Source: Megamonas sp. UBA1796 (GTDB taxonomy: Bacteria; Bacillota; Negativicutes; Selenomonadales; Selenomonadaceae). Taken from it: a stretch of DNA of 64,000 bases. How positions within the stretch are numbered: position 1 is the stretch's first letter; each line of letters begins with the position of its first letter. Below the pieces are notes generated by a model. The model searched no databases. It was not told the origin of the DNA and saw only the letters and a program-made list of their open reading frames with translations. The DNA is taken from NCBI GenBank assembly GCA_002319795.1, contig DCFU01000016.1, forward strand, positions 90,497-154,496. The letters are read 5' to 3'. Shown in pieces: positions 24,932 through 32,514 of this stretch. Both the position numbers and the translations under genes were made by a program.

Positions 24932-25411
24932 TTAATCCTTGATTTCTACAACCTGATACTTAAGTACTCCTGCGGGAACACGCACTTCTACCGTTGTGCC
25001 CACTTCCTGCCCAATAATAGCCTCTCCGACCGGAGACTCATTGGAAATTCTATTTTCTGCCGGGTCTGCCTCGGCAGAACCTACTAACGTATATTCCATA
25101 TCCTCATTGAATTCCAAATCACGGATCACCACTGTATTCCCCATACGCACTGTTCCTTTATTAGAGGTTTGGTCCTCCCGGATAATATCACTGTTCCTGA
25201 GCATCTTCTCAAGATTCAGGACTTCCCCTTCTATAAAAGCCTGCTCATTCTTCGCATCCTCATATTCCGAGTTCTCGCTAATATCACCGAAATCAATCGC
25301 TTGTTTAATACGCTCAGCGACCTCTATCCTGCGTACACTTTTCAAGTACTCCAGTTTATCCTCGAGTTTCTTCAGTCCCTCTTCGGTCAGCATTACACGC
25401 TTATCAGCCAT
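24932..25411 (-). CDS. greA: transcription elongation factor GreA
   Basis: Rescues backtracked RNA polymerase by stimulating transcript cleavage. 159 residues. The N-terminal coiled coil (2-75) has the tip acidic motif DFGDISENSEYEDAKNEQAF. The C-terminal FKBP-like domain (90-157) has YTLVGSAEADPAENRISNESPVGEAIIG. GGAG lies 10 nt before the ATG at 25411. First gene of greA-lysS. Confidence 0.97.
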   Translation of the reverse strand: MADKRVMLTEEGLKKLEDKLEYLKSVRRIEVAERIKQAIDFGDISENSEYEDAKNEQAFIEGEVLNLEKMLRNSDIIREDQTSNKGTVRMGNTVVIRDLEFNEDMEYTLVGSAEADPAENRISNESPVGEAIIGQEVGTTVEVRVPAGVLKYQVVEIKD

Positions 25412-25488
25412 TTGCCATGCGCTCCTTTATCATAAAAATTCATGTGAAGGTATCCCATATCATTATTTACAAAAGGACAAACATAAAT

Positions 25489-25517
25489 GAGTGTCAAGCT
25501 ATATCTTCTTGACACTC
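25489..25517. repeat. inverted repeat upstream of greA
   Basis: GAGTGTCAAG (25489-25498) and CTTGACACTC (25508-25517) form perfect 10-bp arms around 9 nt. It is not followed by a T-run, and it lies 78-106 nt upstream of greA. It resembles an operator (compare 31522-31591) more than a terminator. Confidence 0.5.
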
Positions 25518-25625
25518 TAAGGTCAGCCTAATGAGTTCCTAAACATTATATGTTTTTTCCGCACTATTGTCAATTTAAAGTTATATACGGTATACCAGAA
25601 TATACACAAAAATATATTTAAGATA

Positions 25626-25654
25626 TTGACAATCTTACTTTCCATCTGTATAAT
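25626..25654 (+). promoter_or_regulatory. promoter of the tRNA-Tyr/tRNA-Met unit
   Basis: Consensus TTGACA (25626-25631) and TATAAT (25649-25654), spacing 17 nt, 32 nt before the first tRNA. Confidence 0.85.
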
Positions 25655-25686
25655 AAATATTGTTTTCAACACAAGCACATCGGAAT

Positions 25687-25772
25687 GGGTAGGTGCCCGA
25701 GTGGTTAAAGGGAACAGACTGTAAATCTGTCATCTTCGGATTACGATGGTTCGAATCCATCCCTGCCCACCA
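25687..25772 (+). tRNA. tRNA-Tyr (anticodon GTA)
   Basis: 86 nt with a long variable arm, as expected for a class II bacterial tRNA-Tyr. The anticodon loop is CTGTAAA between CAGA and TCTG. The acceptor GGGTAGG pairs with CCTGCCC. CCA is encoded. Confidence 0.96.
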
Positions 25773-25776
25773 TTTT

Positions 25777-25853
25777 GGCGGCATAGCTCAGTTGGCTAGA
25801 GCATGCGGTTCATACCCGCAGTGTCCGGAGTTCAAATCTCTGTGCCGCCACCA
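25777..25853 (+). tRNA. tRNA-Met (anticodon CAT)
   Basis: 77 nt including CCA. The acceptor GGCGGCA pairs with TGCCGCC, and the anticodon loop is TTCATAC between GCGG and CCGC. The base-paired 1-72 end fits an elongator rather than an initiator. A lysidine-modified tRNA-Ile2 cannot be excluded by eye. Four nt after tRNA-Tyr, same transcript. Confidence 0.9.
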
Positions 25854-25864
25854 ACTTGAAAGTC

Positions 25865-25900
25865 AGAAAGCACACCAATAGGTGTGCTTTCTTTTTGTTT
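25865..25900 (+). terminator. terminator of the tRNA unit
   Basis: 12-bp perfect stem AGAAAGCACACC (25865-25876) with GGTGTGCTTTCT (25881-25892), loop AATA, then TTTTTGTTTT. Confidence 0.85.
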
Positions 25901-25902
25901 TC

Positions 25903-26595
25903 TCATTTAGAATCATACACCGAAAGGGCACGTATCCTTCTGCGCCAATATCCCGTCACACACACGACTATGACAAAGCATGCTGGTAGCACATAGTCTG
26001 CTGCACTGCCGGCCACCGCCGTAATCTGAGCCCCGGCTATGGGATCATGGACCAGCATGGAACCCGATGTCCAGGCAAGAATGGCTGCCCCAAGGTAAAT
26101 AAGCCCAGGATACCTTTCCATGCAGCTTCCTATAAAGCGGCTCCCACCAACCACAATGGGAATGCTAACCATAAGCCCCATAAATACCAACAGGAAATTT
26201 CCATGTGCCGCTCCGGCTATCGCCAAAACATTATCAATGCCCATAGCAACATCAGCAACGATAATAGTCTTCACTGCTCCCCAAAAATTTTCTGCCGCCT
26301 CTACCTTTAAATTTTCATCCTTTCGTTGTAAAAGCTGCAGGGCAACCGGCAGTAAAATAAGCCCGCCAAGAGCCTGTAAATATGGTACAGTCAAAAGCTG
26401 TACAGCAATAAGTGTCATCAACATGCGGATAACGACCGCACCGGCTGTGCCAATATAAATAACCTTCTTGCGAATATTTTTTGGTAAATCATAGGATGCC
26501 AATGCGATCACCACCGCATTATCTCCTGCCAATACCAGGTCCAGAACAATAATTGAACCTAATGCCATTAAAAATTGCCATGATAGAATATCCAT
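25903..26595 (-). CDS. TerC family membrane protein, likely Mn(II) exporter
   Basis: 230 residues and about seven membrane segments. Family motifs are IIVLDLVLAGDNAVVIALAS and VADVAMGIDNVLAIAGAAHGN with membrane aspartates that likely bind metal. TerC/YjbE/YkoY proteins help metalate exported proteins or extrude manganese. The preceding leader is a yybP-ykoY riboswitch, which senses Mn2+, and that favours a manganese role here. AAAGGGGG lies upstream of the ATG at 26595. Single gene. Confidence 0.92.
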   Translation of the reverse strand: MDILSWQFLMALGSIIVLDLVLAGDNAVVIALASYDLPKNIRKKVIYIGTAGAVVIRMLMTLIAVQLLTVPYLQALGGLILLPVALQLLQRKDENLKVEAAENFWGAVKTIIVADVAMGIDNVLAIAGAAHGNFLLVFMGLMVSIPIVVGGSRFIGSCMERYPGLIYLGAAILAWTSGSMLVHDPIAGAQITAVAGSAADYVLPACFVIVVCVTGYWRRRIRALSVYDSK

Positions 26596-26616
26596 GAATT
26601 TTCCCCCTTTTACTTA

Positions 26617-26762
26617 TAAAAAAAAAGACTTTTAGCGCAGTGTTCTCCACTGCACTAAAAGTCTCATCTATTGAATGTTCTAATTCAACGCTGCTGCCAG
26701 CCTTATGAGCATGTATGTTGACAACAGCCGAAAGATTACTCCCTTTTAGGATTTCCTCTGAT
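26617..26762 (-). promoter_or_regulatory. yybP-ykoY (manganese) riboswitch
   Basis: The leader carries AAAAGGGAGTAATC (about 26737-26750), the diagnostic GTCAACATACA (about 26711-26721) and GGCTGGCAGCAGC, the yybP-ykoY aptamer core. A terminator follows: AGACTTTTAG...CTAAAAGTCT (26626-26664) with nine T. Mn2+ binding would disrupt the terminator and turn on the TerC gene. Confidence 0.88.
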
Positions 26763-26768
26763 ACTATA

Positions 26769-26798
26769 ATTATATGTGAAGCAAATACCTTTTGTCAA
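26769..26798 (-). promoter_or_regulatory. promoter of the TerC transcript
   Basis: TTGACA (26798-26793) and TATAAT (26774-26769), spacing 18 nt. The -35 lies a few nt left of the stop codon of the upstream 3D-domain gene. Confidence 0.8.
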
Positions 26799-26800
26799 GG

Positions 26801-27418
26801 TCATTCCAATACATAAATCTCTAAATCCTGGCGACCAAATTCCAAGGCCTCCTCATGCGTATCAAAGGCTATATCTATGAGGTTGCCGCGAATCCCCCAG
26901 CCAATATCCTCTGCTACAGCCTCTCCATAGCCAGGAATAAATACGCGGGTTCCCAACGGCAGAAAATAAGGATCGACCGCAATAATTCCGTGGTGCACAA
27001 GCGTACCGCTTGCGGTAGTCGGCACATTGCCCGGATCATATGCACTATACCCCGTTGCCGAGACATAAACTACCCGTCCATTCCTATAGTCCCGGGCTGG
27101 CTGTCCGTCCGCCTGGCCTCTGCTTTTTATCGCAGATCCCTGCCGCAGTCTGGCATATGTTTGCGGACCACAGATACCATCGATCTGCAATCCTTTATCC
27201 TTCTGAAAATGCCGGATGGCAGCAACTGTTATCCGGCCACAGACACCATCCGCCGCTCCTTCTAAAAAGCCCTGTTCGATGAGCAATGCTTGCACCGCTC
27301 TGACATTCTCTCCCTGCATTCCTTCTCTGACCAGAAATCCGCTGGCCAATGCTGGAACATGCAGCATGAATACAAGTAACATCATAACTAAGGAAAAATA
27401 TATTTTCTTCCTACACAA
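26801..27418 (-). CDS. secreted peptidoglycan-binding and 3D-domain protein
   Basis: Probable cell-wall lytic or remodelling enzyme. A signal peptide (CRKKIYFSLVMMLLVFMLHV, then PALASG) is followed by a PG_binding_1 domain (VRAVQALLIEQGFLEGAADG, then VCGRITVAAIRHFQ) and, after a linker, a C-terminal 3D domain. The latter shows YDPGNVPTTASGT, HHGIIAVDPYFLPLGTRVFI and AEDIGWGIRGNLIDIAFDTH, including the three aspartates. This layout matches YocH/YuiC-like proteins. I place the start at TTG 27418, 6 nt after GAGGTG, because it begins the signal peptide exactly; an ATG at 27463 lacks a ribosome site. Confidence 0.85.
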   Translation of the reverse strand: MCRKKIYFSLVMMLLVFMLHVPALASGFLVREGMQGENVRAVQALLIEQGFLEGAADGVCGRITVAAIRHFQKDKGLQIDGICGPQTYARLRQGSAIKSRGQADGQPARDYRNGRVVYVSATGYSAYDPGNVPTTASGTLVHHGIIAVDPYFLPLGTRVFIPGYGEAVAEDIGWGIRGNLIDIAFDTHEEALEFGRQDLEIYVLE

Positions 27419-27511
27419 ACAAACCACCTCACAGCGAATGGTATTTACTTTATTATATCCCATACGCTATAATGCGTCAAAAAAACTGCAAATTAAAAAA
27501 ATTCTTCAATC

Positions 27512-28246
27512 TTAATTTTTTTGTAATTCAGCCAAAAACGCCCTGTCTGCCTCTGATAATTCAATCTTACGCAAAAGATCCGGGCGATTGGATAACGTAA
27601 GGCGCAGTGCCTCGCGTCTGCGCCATTGACGTATCCTGGCATGATCACCCGAAAGCAAAACCTCCGGTACTGGCATACCTTCATATTCACGAGGTCGCGT
27701 ATACTGTGGAAATTCCAGAATACCTTCATAAAAAGAATCTGTCGATGCAGATTCCTCTGAGCCCAATACACCTGGCAGCATGCGGGAAACGGCATCTGTA
27801 ACAATCATAGCCGGAAGTTCTCCCCCTGTAAGGACATAATCTCCGACCGAGAGTGCCTCATCTGCAAGATACTGCGTAATACGTGCATCAAAACCCTCAT
27901 AATGGCCGCAGATGAGTATAAGCTGCTCATATCCGGCCAGCTGTTTTGCTTTATCCTGCGAAAAGGTTTTGCCGCTCGGACACATCAACAAAATGCGCCG
28001 TTTTGCATAGGCAGTGTTCTCTCTGACAGCCTGTACGGCGCGAAACATGGGTTCTGGCTTCAGAACCATGCCGCTGCCGCCGCCAAACGGTGAATCGTCA
28101 ACTTGTTTATGCTTGTCATAAGCAAAATCGCGTGGATTTGTAATACGGATATCCAAAATTCCCTTATCGACTGCCCGTTTGATAATACTGCCACCAAACG
28201 GCCCACCAAACATCTCTGGAAACAGCGAGATAATGTCTATACGCAT
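27512..28246 (-). CDS. trmD: tRNA (guanine-N1)-methyltransferase
   Basis: Methylates G37 of tRNAs reading CNN codons using SAM. 244 residues. SPOUT trefoil-knot motifs are present: LICGHYEGFDARI (SAM loop), SVGDYVLTGGELPAMIVTDAVSRMLPGVLG, and the ending PEVLLSGDHARIRQWRR. ATG 28246 lies 2 nt after rimM. Last gene of the ylqD-rimM-trmD unit. Confidence 0.97.
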   Translation of the reverse strand: MRIDIISLFPEMFGGPFGGSIIKRAVDKGILDIRITNPRDFAYDKHKQVDDSPFGGGSGMVLKPEPMFRAVQAVRENTAYAKRRILLMCPSGKTFSQDKAKQLAGYEQLILICGHYEGFDARITQYLADEALSVGDYVLTGGELPAMIVTDAVSRMLPGVLGSEESASTDSFYEGILEFPQYTRPREYEGMPVPEVLLSGDHARIRQWRRREALRLTLSNRPDLLRKIELSEADRAFLAELQKN

Positions 28247-28248
28247 AG

Positions 28249-28773
28249 TTACATTTCCTCCGGCAGCTCAACCGTCATGCGTCCTTTGGGCAGATTTATT
28301 TCCTTTACGACCTTTTTCAGTGCCGGAACCAGAATCTGTCCCGCCTCACCTCTTTTTGCAACAACATACACATCATTACTGCCCGTCTGCAGAACCTCAG
28401 TGACATATCCAAGAGAAGTTTCCGACACATCAAAAACCTCAAGGCCTACAATGTCAAATGTATAATACTGTCCTTCTTCGAGTGGCACAGCATCCGCACG
28501 TTCTACCGACAGGAACTTTCCGGTCAGCTTAGCTGCCTGCTCACGCGTCGGATATTCATGAAATCGCAGCAATATAAGCGGTTTTTCATTCCTGATAGTC
28601 ACGGTTTCAATATGAAGGATTTCTTCTCCCACGTAAACTTCCTTCATATCTTGGAATCTGTCCGGAAAATCGGTCAGAGGAAGGATGCGCAGTTCACCTT
28701 CTGTGCCATGCGGAGCTCCAGCTCTTCCTATTACAACGCGTTTTTCAGCCACGGATGGCGATGATTTTGTCAT
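28249..28773 (-). CDS. rimM: 16S rRNA processing factor RimM
   Basis: Assembly factor for the 30S head that binds ribosomal protein S19. 174 residues from ATG 28773. The N-terminal barrel has VVIGRAGAPHGTEGELRILPLTDFPDRF; the PRC-barrel part includes YYTFDIVGLEVFD, TEVLQTGSNDVYVV and LVPALKKVVKEINL. It overlaps ylqD by 29 nt. The frame is open 7 codons further, but MTKSSPSVAEKR is the more family-like start; no strong Shine-Dalgarno is visible, so coupling to ylqD is likely. Confidence 0.94.
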   Translation of the reverse strand: MTKSSPSVAEKRVVIGRAGAPHGTEGELRILPLTDFPDRFQDMKEVYVGEEILHIETVTIRNEKPLILLRFHEYPTREQAAKLTGKFLSVERADAVPLEEGQYYTFDIVGLEVFDVSETSLGYVTEVLQTGSNDVYVVAKRGEAGQILVPALKKVVKEINLPKGRMTVELPEEM

Positions 28774-29152
28774 CTTCAACGAGCACTTCCACATTCATTA
28801 TTTCACGCATATTATCGCCAATCGTGATTTCTACCACACGATCCAATGTTCCCTGGACAATTTCCGCACCAATTGCCAGTTTTTCTGTTTCTTTGAGCTT
28901 GTCTTCCGCCTGTGCCTTGAAATCCAGACGTTTCTGGCGCTCTACACCAAACTGCTGGTGAATAGCCTCTATACGCTGCAAATCGCCCTGTCCCTGTTCT
29001 GCCACAACACGTTTTTCCTGAATATCCATCTGCTGCAGCTCCAGACCAACCTGCTGAAGATTGCCCTGCAGTCCCTCAATAATACTTTTTTTCAATTTCT
29101 CCGTCAGCTTCGCCTTGACCGTTGCTGGCACTTTAACTGAAATACTATCCAT
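28745..29152 (-). CDS. ylqD: YlqD family protein
   Basis: 135 residues of unknown function, conserved between the rpsP/KH genes and rimM in Firmicutes. Largely a coiled coil (about 15-95, rich in K/E/Q: LTEKLKKSIIEGLQGNLQQ and following), then a beta-rich end (VQGTLDRVVEITIGDNMREI, then MNVEVLVEDDKIIAI). Start ATG 29152 with AGAGG upstream; the frame is open further upstream but without ribosome signals. A terminator hairpin lies just upstream, between it and khpA. Confidence 0.9.
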   Translation of the reverse strand: MDSISVKVPATVKAKLTEKLKKSIIEGLQGNLQQVGLELQQMDIQEKRVVAEQGQGDLQRIEAIHQQFGVERQKRLDFKAQAEDKLKETEKLAIGAEIVQGTLDRVVEITIGDNMREIMNVEVLVEDDKIIAIRG

Positions 29153-29197
29153 TACTTTTCCTCTTCTCTCATCATAAAATACAACCATATAAAAACA

Positions 29198-29232
29198 GCG
29201 GCAAAAATCCCTTGCAAAAGGAATATTGCCGC
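29198..29232 (-). terminator. hairpin between khpA and ylqD
   Basis: GCGGCAA (29198-29204) pairs with TTGCCGC (29226-29232), with an inner ATCCCTT/AAGGAAT stem. TGTTTTTAT follows on the minus strand. It probably terminates or attenuates transcription from the rpsP side. Confidence 0.65.
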
Positions 29233-29237
29233 GGCTT

Positions 29238-29465
29238 TCAAATAATCTCAACAGTGACTTTTTTGTTTTCGCGGGTAGCTGCAGCCTTGACAACAGTACG
29301 CATTGCTTTCGCTATACGCCCTTGTTTGCCTATGACTTTACCCATATCATCCGAAGCAACATGGAGTTCATACACGATTGCGCAGTCTTCTTGCTTTTCT
29401 TCAACGACGACCTGCTCCGGGTGATCCACTAATGATTTGGCGATAACTTCAACAATCTCTTTCAT
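29238..29465 (-). CDS. khpA: KH-domain RNA-binding protein KhpA
   Basis: 75 residues, a single KH domain with the GxxG-type loop in DDMGKVIGKQGRIAKAMRTVVKAAA. KhpA works with KhpB/EloR in several Firmicutes and binds RNAs affecting cell-wall growth. The conserved place right after rpsP is kept here (15 nt). ATG 29465. Confidence 0.95.
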   Translation of the reverse strand: MKEIVEVIAKSLVDHPEQVVVEEKQEDCAIVYELHVASDDMGKVIGKQGRIAKAMRTVVKAAATRENKKVTVEII

Positions 29466-29480
29466 GCTGATGCCTCTTTC

Positions 29481-29756
29481 TTAGTTCTTTGCGCGTTTTG
29501 CTTCATCAAACTTAGCCATGATACCCTGCTTTTTCAGCAAAGACTTAACAGTATCTGTCGGTTGAGCACCTTTGTTCATCCAATTCAGGACCTTTTCCTC
29601 GTCAACGTTGATGATGGCCGGTTCCTGCGTGGAATCATAGTTACCAAGAATTTCGATAAAACGACCATCACGCGGAGCACGGGAATCAGCTACAACAATA
29701 CGATAGAACGGGTTCTTTTTAGCACCCATACGATTCAAACGAATCTTAACTGCCAT
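29481..29756 (-). CDS. rpsP: 30S ribosomal protein S16
   Basis: 91 residues. MAVKIRLNRMGAKKNPFYRIVVADSRAPRDGR and FIEILGNYDSTQEP are the universal S16 pattern, written here in two parts: KIRLNRMGAKKNPFYR and VVADSRAPRDGRFIE. Usual bacterial length. GGAGG precedes the ATG. It follows ffh by 34 nt in the usual ffh-rpsP order. Confidence 0.98.
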   Translation of the reverse strand: MAVKIRLNRMGAKKNPFYRIVVADSRAPRDGRFIEILGNYDSTQEPAIINVDEEKVLNWMNKGAQPTDTVKSLLKKQGIMAKFDEAKRAKN

Positions 29757-29790
29757 TGAATATTCACCTCCTTAAAATAATCATAATTTC

Positions 29791-31146
29791 TCAATGCATG
29801 AACGGCAATTTAAAACCGCCCAGCCCCATATGGCCCTTCTGCATTTTTTTCATTTTTTTCATCATCTTTTTCATTTCAGCAAACTGCTTGATAAGCTTAT
29901 TAACATCCTGCACATGTGTACCGCTGCCCATTGCTATGCGCTTGCGGCGGCTGCCATTAATAATGCCCACATCGGCACGTTCTTTCGGTGTCATTGCATA
30001 TATAATAGCCTCTATATGCTTCATTTCTTTGCCATTAAGGTCAATATCCGCTCCGGCAAGCTGTTTTTTCAGGCCACCCATGCCGGGAATCATACCCATA
30101 ATCTGCTCAAAGGAACCAAGCTTACGAACCTGCTGCATCTGCGACAGGAAATCATCCAGCGTAAATTCGTCCCTGCGCAGCTTTTTCTCCATTTTTTTGG
30201 CTTCTTCAACATCAAAGGCGGTCTGCGCCTTTTCGATAAGAGAAAGAACATCTCCCATACCAAGGATACGCGAAGCCATGCGTTCCGGATAAAAAGGCTC
30301 CAATGCCTCAAGTTTTTCGCCCATGCCCACAAACTTAATAGAGCAGCCAGTTACTGCCTTTACAGATAAGGCCGCGCCACCGCGGGCATCACCATCCAGC
30401 TTCGTAAGCACTACACCGTCAAGCCCCAGATCTCCATTGAAGCTTTCCGCAACATTCACCGCGTCCTGTCCGGTCATCGCATCAACGACAAGAAGAATTT
30501 CATGCGGTCTGACTTCTTTTTTAATGGACTTCAGCTCTTGCATAAGCTCTTCATTAATATGCAAACGTCCTGCTGTATCAATAATGACTACATCGTTTAC
30601 ATGGGAACGGGCAAAATCAATCGAGCTTTTCGCTATCGTCACAGCATCGGTTCCTGCTTCCATAGCAAATACCGGTATCTCAAGCTGTTCACCCAGAACC
30701 TGCAGCTGCTTTACCGCAGCCGGGCGATAGATATCCGCCGCCACCAGAAGCGGGTGTTTACCCTGTTTTTTTAGAGAAAACCCCAACTTGCCCGCAGAGG
30801 TTGTCTTGCCAGCGCCCTGCAGTCCAACCATCATAATGACGGTCGGCGGTGTTGGAGACATATTGATACGACTCTGCGTACCTCCCATAAGCTCTGTAAG
30901 CTCTTCATTTACAATCTTGATAACAACCTGCGCCGGAGTCAGCGTATCGAGTATGTTCTGCCCGATAGCACGCTCCTGGACTTTCTTGATGAAGCCCTTG
31001 ACAACCTTGAAATTTACATCTGCCTCGAGGAGCGCCATACGCACCTCACGCATAGCTTCATTTACATCTTCCTCCGAGAGCTTGCCATGCCCGCGAAGTT
31101 TCTTAAACGTTTCCTGCAGACGATCCGCTAAACCTTCAAAAATCAA
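29791..31146 (-). CDS. ffh: signal recognition particle protein Ffh
   Basis: SRP GTPase that targets nascent membrane proteins. 451 residues. The N-domain helical bundle is at 1-85. The G domain has GLQGAGKTTSAGKLG (G1), DIYRPAAVKQLQVL, DTAGRLHIN and TKLDGDARGG. The C-terminal methionine-rich M domain covers about 300-450 (FLSQMQQVRKLG, MIPGMGG and a Met/Lys-rich tail). The start is TTG at 31146 with GGGAGG upstream. It lies 2 nt after ylxM. Confidence 0.97.
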   Translation of the reverse strand: MIFEGLADRLQETFKKLRGHGKLSEEDVNEAMREVRMALLEADVNFKVVKGFIKKVQERAIGQNILDTLTPAQVVIKIVNEELTELMGGTQSRINMSPTPPTVIMMVGLQGAGKTTSAGKLGFSLKKQGKHPLLVAADIYRPAAVKQLQVLGEQLEIPVFAMEAGTDAVTIAKSSIDFARSHVNDVVIIDTAGRLHINEELMQELKSIKKEVRPHEILLVVDAMTGQDAVNVAESFNGDLGLDGVVLTKLDGDARGGAALSVKAVTGCSIKFVGMGEKLEALEPFYPERMASRILGMGDVLSLIEKAQTAFDVEEAKKMEKKLRRDEFTLDDFLSQMQQVRKLGSFEQIMGMIPGMGGLKKQLAGADIDLNGKEMKHIEAIIYAMTPKERADVGIINGSRRKRIAMGSGTHVQDVNKLIKQFAEMKKMMKKMKKMQKGHMGLGGFKLPFMH

Positions 31147-31148
31147 AT

Positions 31149-31499
31149 TTATTCCTCCCGGCTTTTACCCATTAGAAGAGAAAGCCGCTCTAATATAGCC
31201 AGCACCGCAGCATCCTCATTTTGCAAAGAAGCAGCCATCTCATAAACTTTCCTAAGCTCAGCCTGTACTCTCCGGCTATATACTAAAAACCCAAGCTTTG
31301 CCTCATATCCCTCCATCATCTGCTCAGAGCGATGGATCATATCATAAACTGCCTGCCGGGAAATCCCCATGGACTCCCCTATTTCCGACAGAGAAAAATC
31401 CTCAAACAAATGCATTTCGAGACAGCGCTGCTGCTTTTGGGTAAGCAGTACCCCATAAAGGTCAAACAGCTCCGATATATGCAAAAATTCCTCCAGCAT
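31149..31499 (-). CDS. ylxM: YlxM-family HTH protein
   Basis: 116 residues resembling sigma-70 region 4 helix-turn-helix proteins: LHLFEDFSLSEIGESMGISR and QAVYDMIHRSEQMMEGYEAKL carry the recognition helix. YlxM is encoded before ffh in many Firmicutes; it interacts with SRP components in streptococci. Start ATG 31499 with AGGTG 7 nt upstream; an ATG at 31514 has no ribosome site. Its promoter (31549-31577) is bracketed by two matching repeat elements. Confidence 0.92.
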   Translation of the reverse strand: MLEEFLHISELFDLYGVLLTQKQQRCLEMHLFEDFSLSEIGESMGISRQAVYDMIHRSEQMMEGYEAKLGFLVYSRRVQAELRKVYEMAASLQNEDAAVLAILERLSLLMGKSREE

Positions 31500-31521
31500 G
31501 CCGTCACCTGTCATTTATTAT

Positions 31522-31591
31522 TGTCAAGCAAAACTACTTGACGTTGTTATTATACAAAAGCCTACCCCTGCTGTCAAGCATTTTTACTTGT
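31522..31591 (-). promoter_or_regulatory. ylxM-ffh promoter flanked by two matching operators
   Basis: TTGACA (31577-31572) and TATAAT (31554-31549) are spaced 17 nt. The element TGTCAAGCA-N5-ACTTG occurs at 31522-31540 (just after the expected start of transcription) and at 31572-31590 (covering the -35). Each is itself an imperfect inverted repeat (GTCAAG-N8-CTTG[AT]C). The copies are exactly 50 bp apart. Promoter confidence is high; the operator role is inferred. Confidence 0.7.
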
Positions 31592-32498
31592 CAAAAAGTG
31601 CTTTTGCAAAATCTGCCGCATCGAACGGACGCAAGTCTTCAACGGCTTCGCCTATTCCGATCCATTTCACAGGCATAGATAGCTCCGACTTAATTCCCAC
31701 AACCACACCGCCTTTAGCTGTGCCATCCAGTTTCGTCAGCACCACCCCGGTAATTGGGGCTGCTTTGGTGAAAAGCTCCACTTGGCGAATCGCATTCTGT
31801 CCTGTCGTAGCATCCAGTACAAGCAATGTTTCATGCGGTGCTTCGGCTATTTCCCGCTGTATGACCCGGTTGATTTTGCTTAGCTCCTCCATAAGATTTG
31901 ATTTCGTCTGCAGGCGGCCTGCTGTATCAATGATAAGCATGTCAATCCCACGTGCTTTAGCAGCCTTTACAGCATCATAAGCCACTGCCGCCGGATCTGA
32001 GCCCTCTTCGTGCTTGATAAGCACCGCACCGGTACGCTGGCTCCATATCTCCAGCTGGTCGATTGCCGCCGCACGGAAAGTATCGGCAGCTGCCAGCATA
32101 ACACTCTTACCCTGTTCCTTGTAATAAGCACTGAGTTTTCCAATAGTCGTTGTCTTGCCCGCACCGTTGACGCCAATAACCAGCATGACAGTTGGTCCTT
32201 CACTGGCTGTGTGCAGTTCATCCGAACCTGTCGCAAGAATTTCTGTGATACGTGCCTCCAGGAATGGTTTTAAATCCTCCGGCGTATTGATTTCCTTCTT
32301 CTTAACACCTCTGCGTACAGCATCCATAAGGCGCTCAGTAGTTTTTACTCCTACATCTGCCATGATAAGTGTCTCTTCAAGTTCATCAAGAAGATCCGCA
32401 TCGATGTCTGCATATCCCATGACCAGTTGCTCGATTTTGCCCGTAAAAGACTCTCTGGTCCTGGTCAATCCTTTTTTTAATTTATCAAAAAAGCCCAT
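31584..32498 (-). CDS. ftsY: SRP receptor FtsY
   Basis: Docks Ffh-ribosome complexes at the membrane. 304 residues. There is a short N-terminal A/N region (MGFFDKLKKGLTRTRESFTG) without the long acidic domain, then the G domain: VNGAGKTTTIGKLSAYY, AADTFRAAAIDQLEIWS, DTAGRLQTKSNLM, TKLDGTAKGG. ATG 32498 has GGGGGAT upstream; the frame is open farther but without signals. It follows smc by 16 nt in the common smc-ftsY order. Confidence 0.97.
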   Translation of the reverse strand: MGFFDKLKKGLTRTRESFTGKIEQLVMGYADIDADLLDELEETLIMADVGVKTTERLMDAVRRGVKKKEINTPEDLKPFLEARITEILATGSDELHTASEGPTVMLVIGVNGAGKTTTIGKLSAYYKEQGKSVMLAAADTFRAAAIDQLEIWSQRTGAVLIKHEEGSDPAAVAYDAVKAAKARGIDMLIIDTAGRLQTKSNLMEELSKINRVIQREIAEAPHETLLVLDATTGQNAIRQVELFTKAAPITGVVLTKLDGTAKGGVVVGIKSELSMPVKWIGIGEAVEDLRPFDAADFAKALFDK

Positions 32499-32514
32499 TC
32501 TTATCCCCCATTTA

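Noticed and set aside
23556..24935. Long plus-strand open frame (459 codons) antisense to lysS
   Set aside because: It lies entirely over the well-supported lysS gene, reads low-complexity Ile/Arg/Leu-rich text and has no ribosome site.
25693..25881. Plus-strand open frame over the tRNA-Tyr/tRNA-Met pair
   Set aside because: It translates tRNA sequence and the terminator; no gene.
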